Origin: Epichloe hybrida
Taxonomy: Eukaryota > Ascomycota > Sordariomycetes > Hypocreales > Clavicipitaceae
Direction of reading: 5' to 3'
Assembly (NCBI GenBank): GCA_019022495.1
Contig: JAFEKR010000011.1
Span: 1,674,001 to 1,738,000, forward strand
Length of the DNA: 64,000 nucleotides
In this document: piece by piece, positions 35,401-48,100 of the stretch
How the letters are laid out: every line of letters starts with the position of its first letter
How positions within the stretch are numbered: position 1 is the first letter of the stretch
Program-made: the position numbers and the translations under genes
The notes under the pieces: model-generated
Database searches by the model: none
The model's input: only the letters and a program-made list of their open reading frames with translations
What the model was told of the DNA's origin: nothing

Positions 35401-36697
35401 TTACTGCTAAGAGCAGTAAGACTATAGAGAATTATAGTCCTTATAATAATAGTATTAATTTAAATAATATTATAACTAGAAAACGTTAATAAAAGGATTT
35501 AAGGAAAGCTAGGTAAGTATAGTTTTCTTTTGCTTTCTCTGTGGCGCTCTAAGGAACTTAGTATAATTTATATATTAAAGATATGCCTTTAGAACCTACC
35601 TATTATTATTAAGTAATAGCATTACTATATTATAACCACTAGAAGAAAGTGATTATAAAGGAGCTTTTAAAGCTTCTATTCTTAAACTACTAGGAGGATA
35701 TACCTAAGGAACTAATTAATCCTAATAAGTATAAGGAAATTATTAACCTTAGCTAGGTTTTTAAATATAAAACTAATAAAAAGGGTATAGTTATAGAGTT
35801 TAAGGCTTAAATAGTAGTATAAGGCAATTAATAACTAAAGGATAACCTTAATAACTACACTATAACGCTTGCTTCTTAATCTTTACAAATGCTACTTGTA
35901 GTTTATTATGTAAATAATCTTAATACTTAATAATATAATGATCGGAATGCCTTCCTACATATAGAACTTAAAGAACCTATCTTCTATAAGCCCCTAGAGG
36001 GTATAAACACGAAAGGTTATCTCTAGAAGATAATTAGAGTATTATACGGGCTATAGGAAGCTCCCTAATAATAGTTTCTTTATTTAAAGAGATTTCTTTT
36101 TAGAGCTTAGCTTTATCTAAGGGAAAGAAGACCTATATATCTTCATAAAGGATAATTTTATCCTGTTTTTTTACGTAAATGATATTATAGTGCTTTACCC
36201 TAATGGATTTAAAGCAGAATTTAAAGAATTATATAAGCAATTAATAAATAGCCTAGACGTTAAGGACTAAGGTGAATTAAAGTGATTCCTAGGCATTAAA
36301 ATTATTAGAAATTATGAAACTAAAGAGATGTAGTTATCACAGGAATTATATATTTAAAAGATCGCTTAGAAGTTCATTCCTAACATCATTAATAACGAGT
36401 TAAAGAGCTTAATTATAGCTTCTCTCCTAATAGCCATAATCTACCTAAATAATAACGAAGCTTTAGATAAAGAAATTAGCTACTATAGAGCGATTATAGG
36501 CTCTTTAGTGTACCTTTATATTATTAGAAGACTTAATATAGTGTTTATAGCTTTAAAGCTAGCCTCTTTTATAATAAATCCGTTAGCAAAGCACATTAAG
36601 CTAGCATAGGGCGCTCTATTATACGCTTAGAACACAAAGAAACTCTACTTGTAATATTTAGGCGCAGATAGCTTTAATACGTTATTTTCTAGCATAG
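32440..36697 (+). pseudogene. Copia-1 gag-pol, upstream part, broken
   Basis: Polyprotein for particle formation, cleavage, integration and reverse transcription. Gag is read from about 32490 (K-x-F-I-x-I-KNYIES, then many lysine-rich stretches). Protease to pre-integrase is at about 33600-34000 and integrase at about 34050-34800, including the region YNLAPLTPS and KAFP. RT runs from about 35630 (KVIIKELLKLL) through a catalytic box FFYVNDIIVLYP at about 36165-36200, first D changed to N, to SLVYLYIIRR and HIKLA near 36500-36610. The frame is interrupted by stops throughout and then cut by Gypsy-A at 36697; RNase H resumes at 52429. Confidence 0.85.
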
Positions 36698-36964
36698 TGT
36701 TAGGAGCACGGAGGCTAGGGAGTTGCGGATAGGACAGTCACATAATAAAGCCCTCGGGTAAGCCTTGGCCTACGCGAATAACTAAGTAGCTACTAGATAG
36801 CCACGTGCGTGTAGTAAGGTATTTAGATAAGGACTACCTATAAGAGATATAAAAGGTTAGACTTTAAGACCTTTATATACCTACCCCTAAGTAGTAGCTC
36901 TCTAGCTATAACTAAGAACCTTAGCCTTTACTTTATTTATATCTTCTTAAATATAGTTATAATA
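36698..36964 (+). repeat. Gypsy-A copy 2, 5' LTR
   Basis: 267 bp. The first half is nearly unmutated (TGTTAGGAGCACGGAGGCTA) and the last 70 bp carry dense C-to-T and G-to-A changes (ends AGTTATAATA against AGTCGTGACA in the solo LTR). Confidence 0.95.
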
Positions 36965-36999
36965 AGTTAAACTCTTAAACCCTTTAGGGAAAATAAACT

Positions 37000-39900
37000 A
37001 TTAGCTAGATTTAAATATAAAGGAGCTATAGAATATTTACTTAAAACATACCTATATTACCTAGTAAGGAAGCCCTAACTTTATAGTGCCTAGGTAGTAA
37101 CTAGAATACCTTAACTATAGAATATAAGAGGGTATAGTAAACACTACCTAACTAATATAGTAATACTAAATCTAGGAATAATAATAATCTAGATAAGCTA
37201 TAAAGGTAATATAAGGTTATATAAGCTAAGCTATAAAATACCTATATAAGAAAGAAGATCTTAGATATAGAAGTATAGCTTAAGGAAATAAAAGCGGACC
37301 TATAATTAGCTAGATTAGGCAGAGGACTTATAATTACCTCTTAGATAAACACGTAAAGAATTCCGCTATTCCTAGATTTCCTGCCTAATACTAAGTTTAT
37401 AGTAAATATATACTTATAAAGCTTTATTAAGATATAGTATAAGGTACTTATATATAAAGGTAATACCTATAAGAATCTATAGGCATACCTAGTAGATTTA
37501 AATATACTATTTAAGCTAGACCTAAGAACCTTTTAGGATAATAAAACAAAGGTAGTATATGCTAGTAGCTACTTAGCTAATAATATAAAGTAATAGTGAA
37601 TATATTATATAATAGTAAATAGGTTAGTTAACTACTTAGCTTACACCTAGGATAGATTTATGTCCTAGCTAAACACTAGAGTAATAGATAAAGATATATA
37701 GTGCTTAGAAGCCACTAGAATACTACTAAATCTTAGGTAAAAGAGTAATTAATCTTTTTAATCTTTCCTAAGACTTTAGATAAAGGTAGAAGTGAAATTA
37801 CCTAACTAAATCCCTATATACTTAAGAATAGTAATTTTTCTAAATAGCTTAAATAATACTATAAGAAAGCATATAGTTAGCTAAGAGTTCCTAATATCTT
37901 AGAGTTACCTATAAGGTTAAGGAAAAAAGGCTAAAGTTATAATAATATTTATATTAAGTAATTATAATAGAAACCGTAATAAGGAGAGTAAGAGTAATAA
38001 GAGATAATACTCTAGCTTCCCTATAAATAACTTATAGTAAAGCTTATAGTAACTTAGCATAGGCTAGAGACTATTTAAGTGCTATAAATATAGTAGCCCT
38101 AGATATAGTTTAAATAAATATAATATAGTAAACTACTTAATTTATAAAAGTAATAAGTATACTACTAAGAAGTATAAGGATAGTAGTAATAAAACCTTAG
38201 ACTTAAATAAGATTCTAATTAGTTTAGCTTAGGCCTAGGATAATAGTCTTACTATAAAAAAACCTATAAATAAGAGAATAAGAATATAAGTATCCTTATA
38301 GTAAGATAACCACTAGTTAGTAATGCTAGCACTGTTTAATATAGGCGCGGAATATTTAATAATCCACCCTAAATTATTATTAAAATAGGATTAGAAAAAC
38401 ATAGAAAAAACAGAGATAATACTAGAAAGCGTAAGTAAGGATAAGATCTTATACTAGGGAATCCTATGTAAACTAGTTAAGGTAAAAGATAGTATAGGCT
38501 ATATAAAGGTTTACTAAGTTAGCTACTATATTACTAATATAGGAGAGGGAATACTCCTAGGGATAGACTAGACCCTAGAATATAAACCTATAGTAATAGA
38601 CTAGAAGTAGGGTTTCTAGAGGTTTCTAATAACCTAGGATTATATTACTTTTACTATAAGTAAGTAATAACTTTATAAGGTAGTAAAGTAGTCTTTTATT
38701 ATATTATTACTAGTATTACTAAAGATTAAGGTAGTTAACCTAGAGGTAATAGAAGAAGATACTAATAAAAATTCACTAATAAGCAACGTAGTAAGTAATA
38801 ACCTAAGTTATAGTGTAGTTATAGTAATAGTAGTAAAATATACTTATATATTATAGAAGAAAAAACTAAGAAGCATAATAGCACTCTAGGTAGTATTTCG
38901 TAAAGAATTAGTAGTGTCTACATAAGAGATAGATAGTAATATACCCCTGTAGTAAATTCTAGAAGAGTACGTGGAATTTATAAATATGTTTTTAAAGGAG
39001 CTAGCTAGTAAGCTCTTAGAATTAGGTAGTTATACTTATATAATTAAATTAGAAAAGGGAAAATAACTACCCTAGGGACTTGTATATAACCTAGCTAAAA
39101 AAGAGCTAGAAGTGCTTAGGGAGTACCTAGTAAGTATATAAGAGAAAGGGTAAATTAAAAGATTAATAAGCCTAGTAGAAGCCCTAATCTTATTTATTCT
39201 AAAAAAATCAGGGAAATTAAGGCTTTATGTGGATTATAAGGGCCTTAATAAGATCACTATTAAAAATAAGGCCCCTTTACTACTAATCTCCAAAATCCTT
39301 AATTAATTAGCAAGTATAAAGATTTTTATATTACTAGATCTTTAAGAGGTATACTACTAGTTACATATCCGTAAGGGTAATAAGTAGAAGATAGTATTCT
39401 ATTGCTACTATAGGCACTTTAAATATCTTATAATGCCGTTTAGGTTAGTGAATACGCTAGCTACTTTTTAGGAATATATTAATAATACTCTTAAGAGGCT
39501 TATAGATAAATTCTATATTATTTACCTTAATAACACCCTAATATATAGTAGTGACCCTATAAGATATATAGAGTATATTAAAAGAGTGCTAGGGTGACTT
39601 TAGGATGCTAACCTTTATATTAACCTTAAAAAGTACTAATTTTTAGTTATAAAGGCAAAGTTCCTAGGTTTTATTATATCTAAGAAGGGCATTAAGATAG
39701 AACTATTATAGGTTAAAGCTATTATAACCTAGCTAATACCTAGTAGTGTGTTTAATATTTAATTATTCCTTAGGTTTATAGGGTTTTACTAATGCTTTAT
39801 AAAATAGTATAGTAAGGTAGTAGTCTTACTAATAAACTATTTAAAGGGTGTTTAACTAGTAGAGTTTAAGCTAAAGCCTAGTAAACTTATAGTGTTTAGA

Positions 39901-42430
39901 GAACTCTAAAAGAAGTTCTAGGAGGCACTAATCTTAGTGTACTTTAACTTACTTTATTTGCTAAGAGTAAAGATAAATATATCTAGTTATGTAATTAGAG
40001 CTATACTTATAATGTTAGTGCTAGGTAGCTAGTACCTAGTAACGTATTTTTTAAGGAAGTTAACTAATATTAAACTTTACTACTTAACCTTAGATACTAA
40101 GTTATTAGCAATCTAAGAGGTGTTTTAAGCCTAGAGATATTACCTTATATATTTAACTTATTAGATTATAGTTATTATAGACTATTTAAATTATAAGTAC
40201 CTAGCTATAAAGCTAAAGCTATCTAGTAGGTAGGTAATAGCATTAGATAAGCTCTATCTATTTAATTTTAGGATTAAATATTATATAGGTAAGCTAAACC
40301 TTACTAATACCTTATTAAGAAGAGCAGATTATATTAGTAAGGAGTATAGGGTAAAGGCTATATCCTTATAGCTACCTAACTTCTTAGCTAAGTTTTTAAA
40401 TACTAAGTAGTAAGGGCGCTATATATATAATAGTATAGTTATAGGCCCTAAGATAGCTACCTAACTTCTTAGCTAAGTTTTTAAATACTAAGTAGTAAGG
40501 GCGCTATATATATAATAGTATAGTTATAGGCCCTAAGGTTATATTACTTAGTGTAGTTAATAGTTTATTATAAGAGCACTATAAGGGCTATTTAAGCCTC
40601 TAGGGTTTTAAGAAAACATAACTTTATTATATTATTAAGGAACCTAATAGTCCTATAAAGCCTATAAGTAGTATACTAACTAGGTCTGCTTATTATAAGC
40701 AGTAAGGTTATGCCTTATCTATATTTTCTAATATTTCTATAAGTCTAGCAAGCCTATAGGTTAGGAGTCTAGCTAGGTTAGTAGTTAGTAAGTAGTGTAA
40801 GCGCCCCCTTAAAACGCTACTTAGCTATAATTTATCTATAAGTCTAAAAGCACACTATAAGCTAGCTACTTATAGTAGTATTATAGTAAGAATATAAGTA
40901 GTCTAGCAAACCTCTTCTAAGTTCGCACGTAATGCTTATCCTATATACATAGAATTAGAGACTTTAATTTAAGTTATGTTATTTTAAGTATAGTAAGGTA
41001 ATAACTTTACTATAAGTTAAAGGAAGCTGCTTAAAAGCGGTAACCTAGAAGCGTTATAAACATAGTCTATTAGGCCCTCTAAGCTATTAATATTTTAGAA
41101 TAGAGTTTTTATTCTAGTTAGTATAAGAAAGGAAGTTATGCTACTTACCTATAATAACCTAGTAGTAAGCTACTAGGGAGTTAGTAGGACCCTCTATTAG
41201 ATTATAAGTTAGTATTACTAGCTAATAATAAAGAAAGACACTAAGTTATATATATAAACTTACATAAGCTACTAGACTTTAAAGCTAAGGCACTATAAAC
41301 CTTATAGTAAGCTAGCTATACTACTAGTGCTAAATTAGCCTTTTTAAGAATTATTAATAGACTTTATTATAGGGCTGCTGCCTATGAAAGATATAAACTA
41401 GACTTATAATATAATCTTAGTTATTATAAACTATTTTATAAAATATAGTATTTACTCCCTATTTTAACGTATATAACTAGTAATAGGTTAGCTACTATAT
41501 TCTTAGAATATGTTTTTAAGAATTATAGCGCTCTAAAGGGTATTATTATAGACTATAGTTTAACCTTTACTAGCGGGTTTTAGATAACCTTTTACTATCT
41601 TATTATAACTAAGTAGTAACTAAGTATTATATTTTACTTATAAATAAATAGTTAGATAAAATATTTAAACTAAGTTTTAGAGCACTATTTAAGAGCCTTT
41701 ACTTACTTTAACTAAACTAATTAGGCTAATAACCTTTTAATAGTATAGTTTATATATAATATAAGCGCTTATTTAACTTATAGCTATACCCTAGCTAAGG
41801 CACTATAAGGCTATAACCCTAGGGGACTATAGTAAGTAGTTATAGATATTCCTATAGTAAATAACTAGGTAAAAACTTATACTATTACGCTAAAAGACAG
41901 ATATATAGTAATTAAGTAGCTCCTAAGTAACTTATAGGCCTAGTATATAAAATACTATAATAAGAAGTAGACCCTAATAAAGTTTAGTGTAAGTAACTAT
42001 ATTTTATTATTTATAAAGAATATTAACTTATAGTAACCTAGTAGGAAGCTAAGTATAAAGTACTTAGGCCCTTATAAAATCAAAAAGGTAATTAGTACCT
42101 ATAGACTTATATACTAATTAAAGCTACTACTTAGAATATATCTATATAATATTTTTAATATTACTAATCTTAAACTATTTATAAGGGACCTATCTAGTGT
42201 AGAAAATATATCCTTACTATAAGATAATATTGTGGATAATAAGTAGGAGTTTAAAGTTAAAAGAATTATATTATATTATTATAATAGGAGATATTAGAAA
42301 TACCTAGTTAAATAGAAGGGCTATAATACTTTAGAAAACTCTTAGGTAAAGAAAAGAGATTTTATTATAATAAATATTATTAAGGATTATAAGCGGTAAC
42401 TAAGTAGCTAGTTTATGGATATAGAGGTAT
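37000..42430 (+). pseudogene. Gypsy-A copy 2 gag-pol with chromodomain, broken
   Basis: Gag covers about 37000-38150 and ends in a C-poor remnant of a zinc knuckle (CYKYSSPRYS near 38080-38110). The protease region follows at 38300-38560. RT is at 39180-39800, with [20 protein letters not shown] and the catalytic box FYIIYLNNTLIYS near 39515-39550, where both D are N. RNase H runs at about 39900-40230 (YYLTLDTKLLAI). Integrase is at about 41100-42000, with a DFIIGLLP-like start of the core. A chromodomain (KYLVK-x-KGYNTLENS-x-V) lies at about 42300-42360. Stops are frequent. An 85-bp tandem duplication lies between RNase H and integrase. Confidence 0.9.
40371..40540. repeat. 85-bp tandem duplication in Gypsy-A copy 2
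   Basis: Two essentially identical 85-bp units start at 40371 and 40456 (GCTACCTAACTTCTTAGCTA...). The minus-strand sister copy has one unit at the matching place (about 47100-47185). The duplication already contains the RIP-altered bases, so it arose after mutation. Confidence 0.9.
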
Positions 42431-43033
42431 ATTTAATAGATTTTAGATAGTAGTAGTAACGTATAAAAAAAAATCCAGATAATTTCTTAGATAACCTAAC
42501 TCGTAGCTACTTTGTACTAATTACTCTATTAACATGTTACCTGCTAGGCCCTTAGTGATCTTATTAGTGATAATAAGGGCAGAGGATTTATTCTTATTAT
42601 TAGAAGAATCCCTTTCTTTATATATATATATATAAAGCTTACTAAGGAGGTCTAGTAGCCTAATACAAGTAGGAAGCGTGGATATATTAGTAGTAAGCTA
42701 CTAGTAAGTTAGTAAAGCTATAAGCTAGAGTATAAGAAGTATATATAAATAGAAAATTCTACGTAATAAAACGCAAACTATTAGAAATATTAATCTAGAC
42801 TTCTAGATTAATAGTATTATTAAGTAGCGATATAGTAACTTATTTATTAGCATTAGCCTCGCGTGTAACTTTTGCTATAAGCTACACTTACCTTACTTAC
42901 CTATACTTATTAGTATTTTTAGTAGTTAGAAGTGTATTATAAAGTTTATATTTTATGCGTATTAGACACTAGTAGTATATTAGTAGTAACTAAGTTATAG
43001 AAATAAGGGATATATATATTATTAAGAAAGTAT
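42431..43033 (+). other. Gypsy-A copy 2, 3' tail, first part
   Basis: Non-coding tail after the chromodomain, interrupted at 43033 by Gypsy-A copy 3 and continued at 50855-52156. Total tail length is about 1.9 kb, long for a Gypsy element. It includes a (TA)n run at about 42616-42632. A tail of the same kind is seen in both minus-strand copies (24693-26480 and 43301-45150), so it belongs to the family and is not debris. Confidence 0.75.
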
Positions 43034-43300
43034 TGTCACGACTGTGTTCGGGGAGATATAAACGGAGTGAAGGCTAAGGTTCTTAGTCGTAGCTAGAGAG
43101 CTACTACTTAGGGGTAGGTGCATAAAGGTCTTAAACTCTAACCTTTTATATCTCTTATAGGCAGTCCTTATCTAAATACCTTACTACACGCACGTAGCTA
43201 TCTAGTAGCTACTTAGTTATTTACATAGGCTAAGGCTTACCTAAGGGCTCTGTTATGTAACTATCCTATTTATAACTCCTTAGCCTCTATGCTTCTAATA
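43034..43300 (-). repeat. Gypsy-A copy 3, 3' LTR
   Basis: 267 bp, beginning TGTCACGACTGTGTTCGGGG. The first 75 bp are clean and the remainder carries RIP changes. A polypurine-type tract (TAGGGGGGTAGCA on the minus strand) follows at 43301-43313. Confidence 0.95.
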
Positions 43301-45150
43301 TGCTACCCCCCTAATATATAATTATTCTTAATTATAAAGAGCTACTTAGCTAGTGTGTGTTTACTACGCATAACCTATAGTAATACTTATATTACTAGCT
43401 ATACTATTAGTACATGGTATTACATTCGCATTAAATAATAAGGCAGATATTATTAGGACCTAGGTAATCTTCCTTATAATATCTAGATTATAGATAGCTA
43501 CACACTCACTGCTTTATTACCTCTAATATATATGCCTTTATCTAATAAGTTATTAGCGCTAAGTAGGTGAACTACTTATATTAAGTTTTATAATTAGGTT
43601 AAATAGTTAGGGTAATACGTGCTATTTAAAATAAATAACTTCTTATCTAATATTAGGGATATTATATTAATCTTACTAGGAGTTTGTAGCTAGTGTGCGT
43701 ATTTACTAGTGGTAGCTATAACTATAAATATTATAATTCCTAGATTAGCTATATATAGTGTGTAGATTACTTAGGGGTCTAGGGCTAATATAAAAGAGGC
43801 TTACTTCCCCTTACTTCTATATACTTTTCTTCCCTTTATATTCTCCCTTAGTATTATAAGTTATCCTTACCTATAAGCTAGTAGCTTTATAGCTTCTTTT
43901 ATAGTAGTTACTAATATCCTATAGCATTACTTTATTATCTATATCTATCCTTATCTAAAATATCTAAATTCTCTTAAACACTAAAATATTAGTAGCTTAC
44001 CTTTTACCTATAAGTTTCTTATAGTATATTACTACTAACTTACTAGTAGTTAATAATATCTTTAATATAAGTAACTACTTTATTACTACTACCTTCTTCT
44101 ATTTTAAAGACTTTTATAATATCCCTTTTAAAGTCTCTTAGTAAGAAATATTTAGCTTCTAAAATTTCTATATAAGTATAATATCTAGGTCCCCCTAGTG
44201 CTTACCTTACTAACTTATAGCTAGTAGTGCTAGTAAAATAAAAATTCCTTATATTTACTATATATAGTAGGTTATAATATAGGCTATTATACCTAAAGAT
44301 AGTAATAGTGCAGAGCTATAATATATTATTAAGGGTAAATCTATCCTAACCTAATATATTAATTCTCTAAGTATAACTTTACTATTATTTTACTATATAT
44401 TACTCCTAACTTATATAGATAACTTAATAAAATACGCTTATTATATATGTAATAATAAGGACTATACTAGGGTTTATCCTCCTTTTCCTACTACTAATAT
44501 ATATACTAACACACTACTAGTGTATTACTTAGTTTACTTAGTTATACTATACGCTTTTTAAGCGTATTAACGCTTATAGCGATTCTAATAGTAATCTATA
44601 CTTTCTTAATAATATATATATCTCTTGTTTCTATAACTTAGTTACTACTAACATACTACTAGTATTTAATACGCGTAAAATATAAACTTTATAATACACT
44701 CCTAACTACTAAAAATACTAATAAGCGTAGGTAGGTAAGGTAAGCGTAACTTATAGTAGAAGTTATACGTAAGGCTAATACTAATAAATAAGTTACTATA
44801 TTACTACTTAATAATACTATTAATCTAGAAGTCTAGATTAATATTTCTAATAGTTTATATTTTATTATATAGAATCTTCTATCTATATATACTTCCTATA
44901 CTTTAGCTTATAGCTTTACTAACTTACTAGTAGCTTGCTACTAATATATTTACGCTTCCTACTTATGTTAGGCTGCTAGACCTCCCTAGTAAGCTTTATA
45001 TATATATATATAGAGAGAGGGATTCTTCTAATAATAAGGATAAATCCTCCACCCCTATTATCACTAGTAAGATCACTAAGGGCCTGGCGGGTAATGTGTT
45101 AATAGAGTAATTAGTGTGAAGTAGCTATAAGTTAGGTTATCTAAGAAATT
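43301..45150 (-). other. Gypsy-A copy 3, non-coding 3' tail
   Basis: About 1.85 kb between the 3' LTR and the chromodomain. No open frame. Contains (TA)n with GA-rich ends at about 44995-45020. Matches 24693-26480 and the two pieces of the copy 2 tail. Confidence 0.75.
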
Positions 45151-48100
45151 ATCTAGATTTTTTTTTTTTATATGTTACTGCTACTGTCTAAAATTTATTA
45201 AATACACCTTTGTGTTTGCAAACTAGCTACTTAGTTACCGCTTATAATCCTTAATAATATCTATTATAATAAAATCTCTTTTCTTTACCTAAGAATTTTC
45301 TAAAGTATTATAGCCCTTCTATTTAACTAGGTATTTCTAATATCTTCTATTATAATAATATAATATAATTCTTTTAACTTTAAACTCCTACTTATTATCC
45401 GTAATGTTATCTTATAGTAAGGATATATTTTCTATGCTAGATAGGTCCCTTATAAATAGTTTAAGGTTAGTAATGTTAAAAATATTATATAGACGTGTTC
45501 TAGGTAGTAGCTTTAATTAGTATATAAGTCTATAGGTACTAATTACCTTTTTAATTTTATAAGGGCCTAAGTACTTTACACTTAGCTTCCTACTAGGTTA
45601 CTATAAGTTAATATTCTTTATAGATAATAAAACATAGTTACTTATACTAAACTTTATTAGGGTCTGCTTCTTATTATAGTATTTTATATACTAGGCCTAT
45701 AAGTCACTTAGGAGCTACTTAATTACTACGTGTTTATCTTTTAGCGTAATAGTATAAGTTTTTACCTTATTATTTACTATAGGAATATCTGTAACTACTT
45801 GCTATAGTTCCCTAGGGTTATAGCCTTATAGCGCCTTAGCTAGGGTGTAGCTATAAGTTAAATAAGCGCTTATATTATACGTAAACTATACTATTAAAAG
45901 GTTATTAGCCTAATTAGTTTAGTTAAAGTAAGTAAAGGCTCTTAAATAGTGCTTTAAAACTTGGTTTAAATGTTCTATCTAACTATTTATTTACAAGTAA
46001 AACACGATGCTTAGTTACCACTTAGTTATAATAAGATAGTAGAAGGTTATTTAAAACCTACTAGTAAAGGTTAAACTATAGTTTATTATAATGCCCTCTA
46101 GAGCGCTATAATCCCTAAAAACGTATTTTAAGAATACAGTAGCTAACTTATTACTAGTTATACATGTTAAAATAGGGATATAAATACTATATTTTGTAAA
46201 ATAGTCTATAATAACTAAGATTATATTATAAGTCTAGTTTATATCTTTTATAGGTAGTAGCCCTATAATAAAGTCTATTAATAATTCTTAAAAAGGCTAA
46301 TTAGGCACTAGTAGTGTAGCTAGCTTACTATAAGGTTTATAGTGCCTTAGCTTTAAAGTCTAGTAGCTTATATAAGTTTATATATATAACTTAGTATCTT
46401 TCTTTATTATTAGCTAGTAATACTAACTTATAATCTAATAGAGGGTCCTACTAACTCCCTAGTGGCCTACTACTAAGTTATTATAAGTAAGTAGTATAAC
46501 TTCCTTTCTTATACTAACTAGAATAAAAACTTTATTCTTAAATATTAATAGCTTAGAGGGCCTAATAGACTATATCTATAATACTTCTAGGTTACTACTC
46601 TTAAGCAGCTTTCTCTAACCTATAGTAAAGTTATTACCTTACTATACTTAAAATAATATAACTTAAATTAGAGTCTCTAATTCTGCGTATATAGGATAAG
46701 CATTATATGTAAACTTAGAAGAGGTTTACTAGACTACCTATATTCTTATTATAATACTACTATAAGTAGCTAGCTTATAATATACTTTTAGGACTTATAG
46801 ATAAATTATAGCTAAGCAGCGTTTTAAGGGGGCGCCTACGCTACTTACTAACTACTAACCTAGCTAGACTCCTAACCTATAGGCTTGCTAGACTTATAGA
46901 AATATTAGAAAATATAGATAAGGTATAACCTTACTACTTATAATAAGCAGACCTAGTTAGTATACCACTTACAGGCTTTATAAGACTATTAGGTTCCTTA
47001 ATAATATAATAAAGTTATATCTTCTTAAAACCCTAGAGGCTTAAATAGCCCTTGTAGTGTTCTTATAATAAACTATTAACTATGCTAAGTAATATAACCT
47101 TAGGGCCTATAACTACACTATTACACACATAGCGCCCTTATTACTTAGTATTTAAAAACTTAGCTAAGAAGTTAGGTAGCTATAAGAATATAGCCTCTGC
47201 CCTACGCTCCTTACTAATATAATCTGCTCTTCTTAATAAGGTATTAGTGGGGTTTAGCTTACCTGTATAATATTTAATCCTAAAATTAAATAGATAAAGC
47301 TTATCTAATACTATTACTTACCTACTAGATAGCTTTAGCTTTATAGCTAGGTACTTATAATTTAGATAGTTTATAATAACTATAATCTAATAAGTTAAAT
47401 ACATAAGGTAATATCTCTAGGCTTAAAATGCCTCTTAGATTGCTAATAACTTAGCGTCTAGGGTTAAGTAGTAAAGTTTAATATTAGTTAACTTCCTTAA
47501 AAAATACACTACTAGGTGCTAGCTACCTAGCACTAATATTATAAGTATAGCTCTAATTATGTAACTAAATACGTCTATCTTTACTCTTAGCGAATAAAGT
47601 AAGTTAAAGTATACTTTAATTAGTGCCTCCTAGAACTTCTTTTAGAGTTCTCTAAATGCTATAAGTTTACTAGGCTTTAGCTTAAACTCCGCTAGTTAAA
47701 TACCCTTTAGATAGTTTATTAGTAAGACTACTACCTTACTATACTATTTTATAAAGTATTAGTAAAACCCTATAAACCTAAGGAATAATTAAATATTAAA
47801 CACGCTACTAGGTATTAGCTAGGTTATAATAGCTTTAACCTATAATAGTTTTATCTTAACGCCCTTCTTAGATATAATAAAACCTAGGAACTTTGCCTTT
47901 ATAACTAAAAATTAGTACTTTTTAAGGTTAACATAGAGGTTGGCATCCTAAAGTTACCCTAGCACTCTTTTAATATGCTTTATGTGTCTTATAGGGTCGC
48001 TACTATATATTAGGGTGTTATTAAGGTAAATAATATAGAATTTATTTATAAGCCCCTTAAGAGCATTATTAATATATTCCTAAAAAGTAGCTAGCGTATT

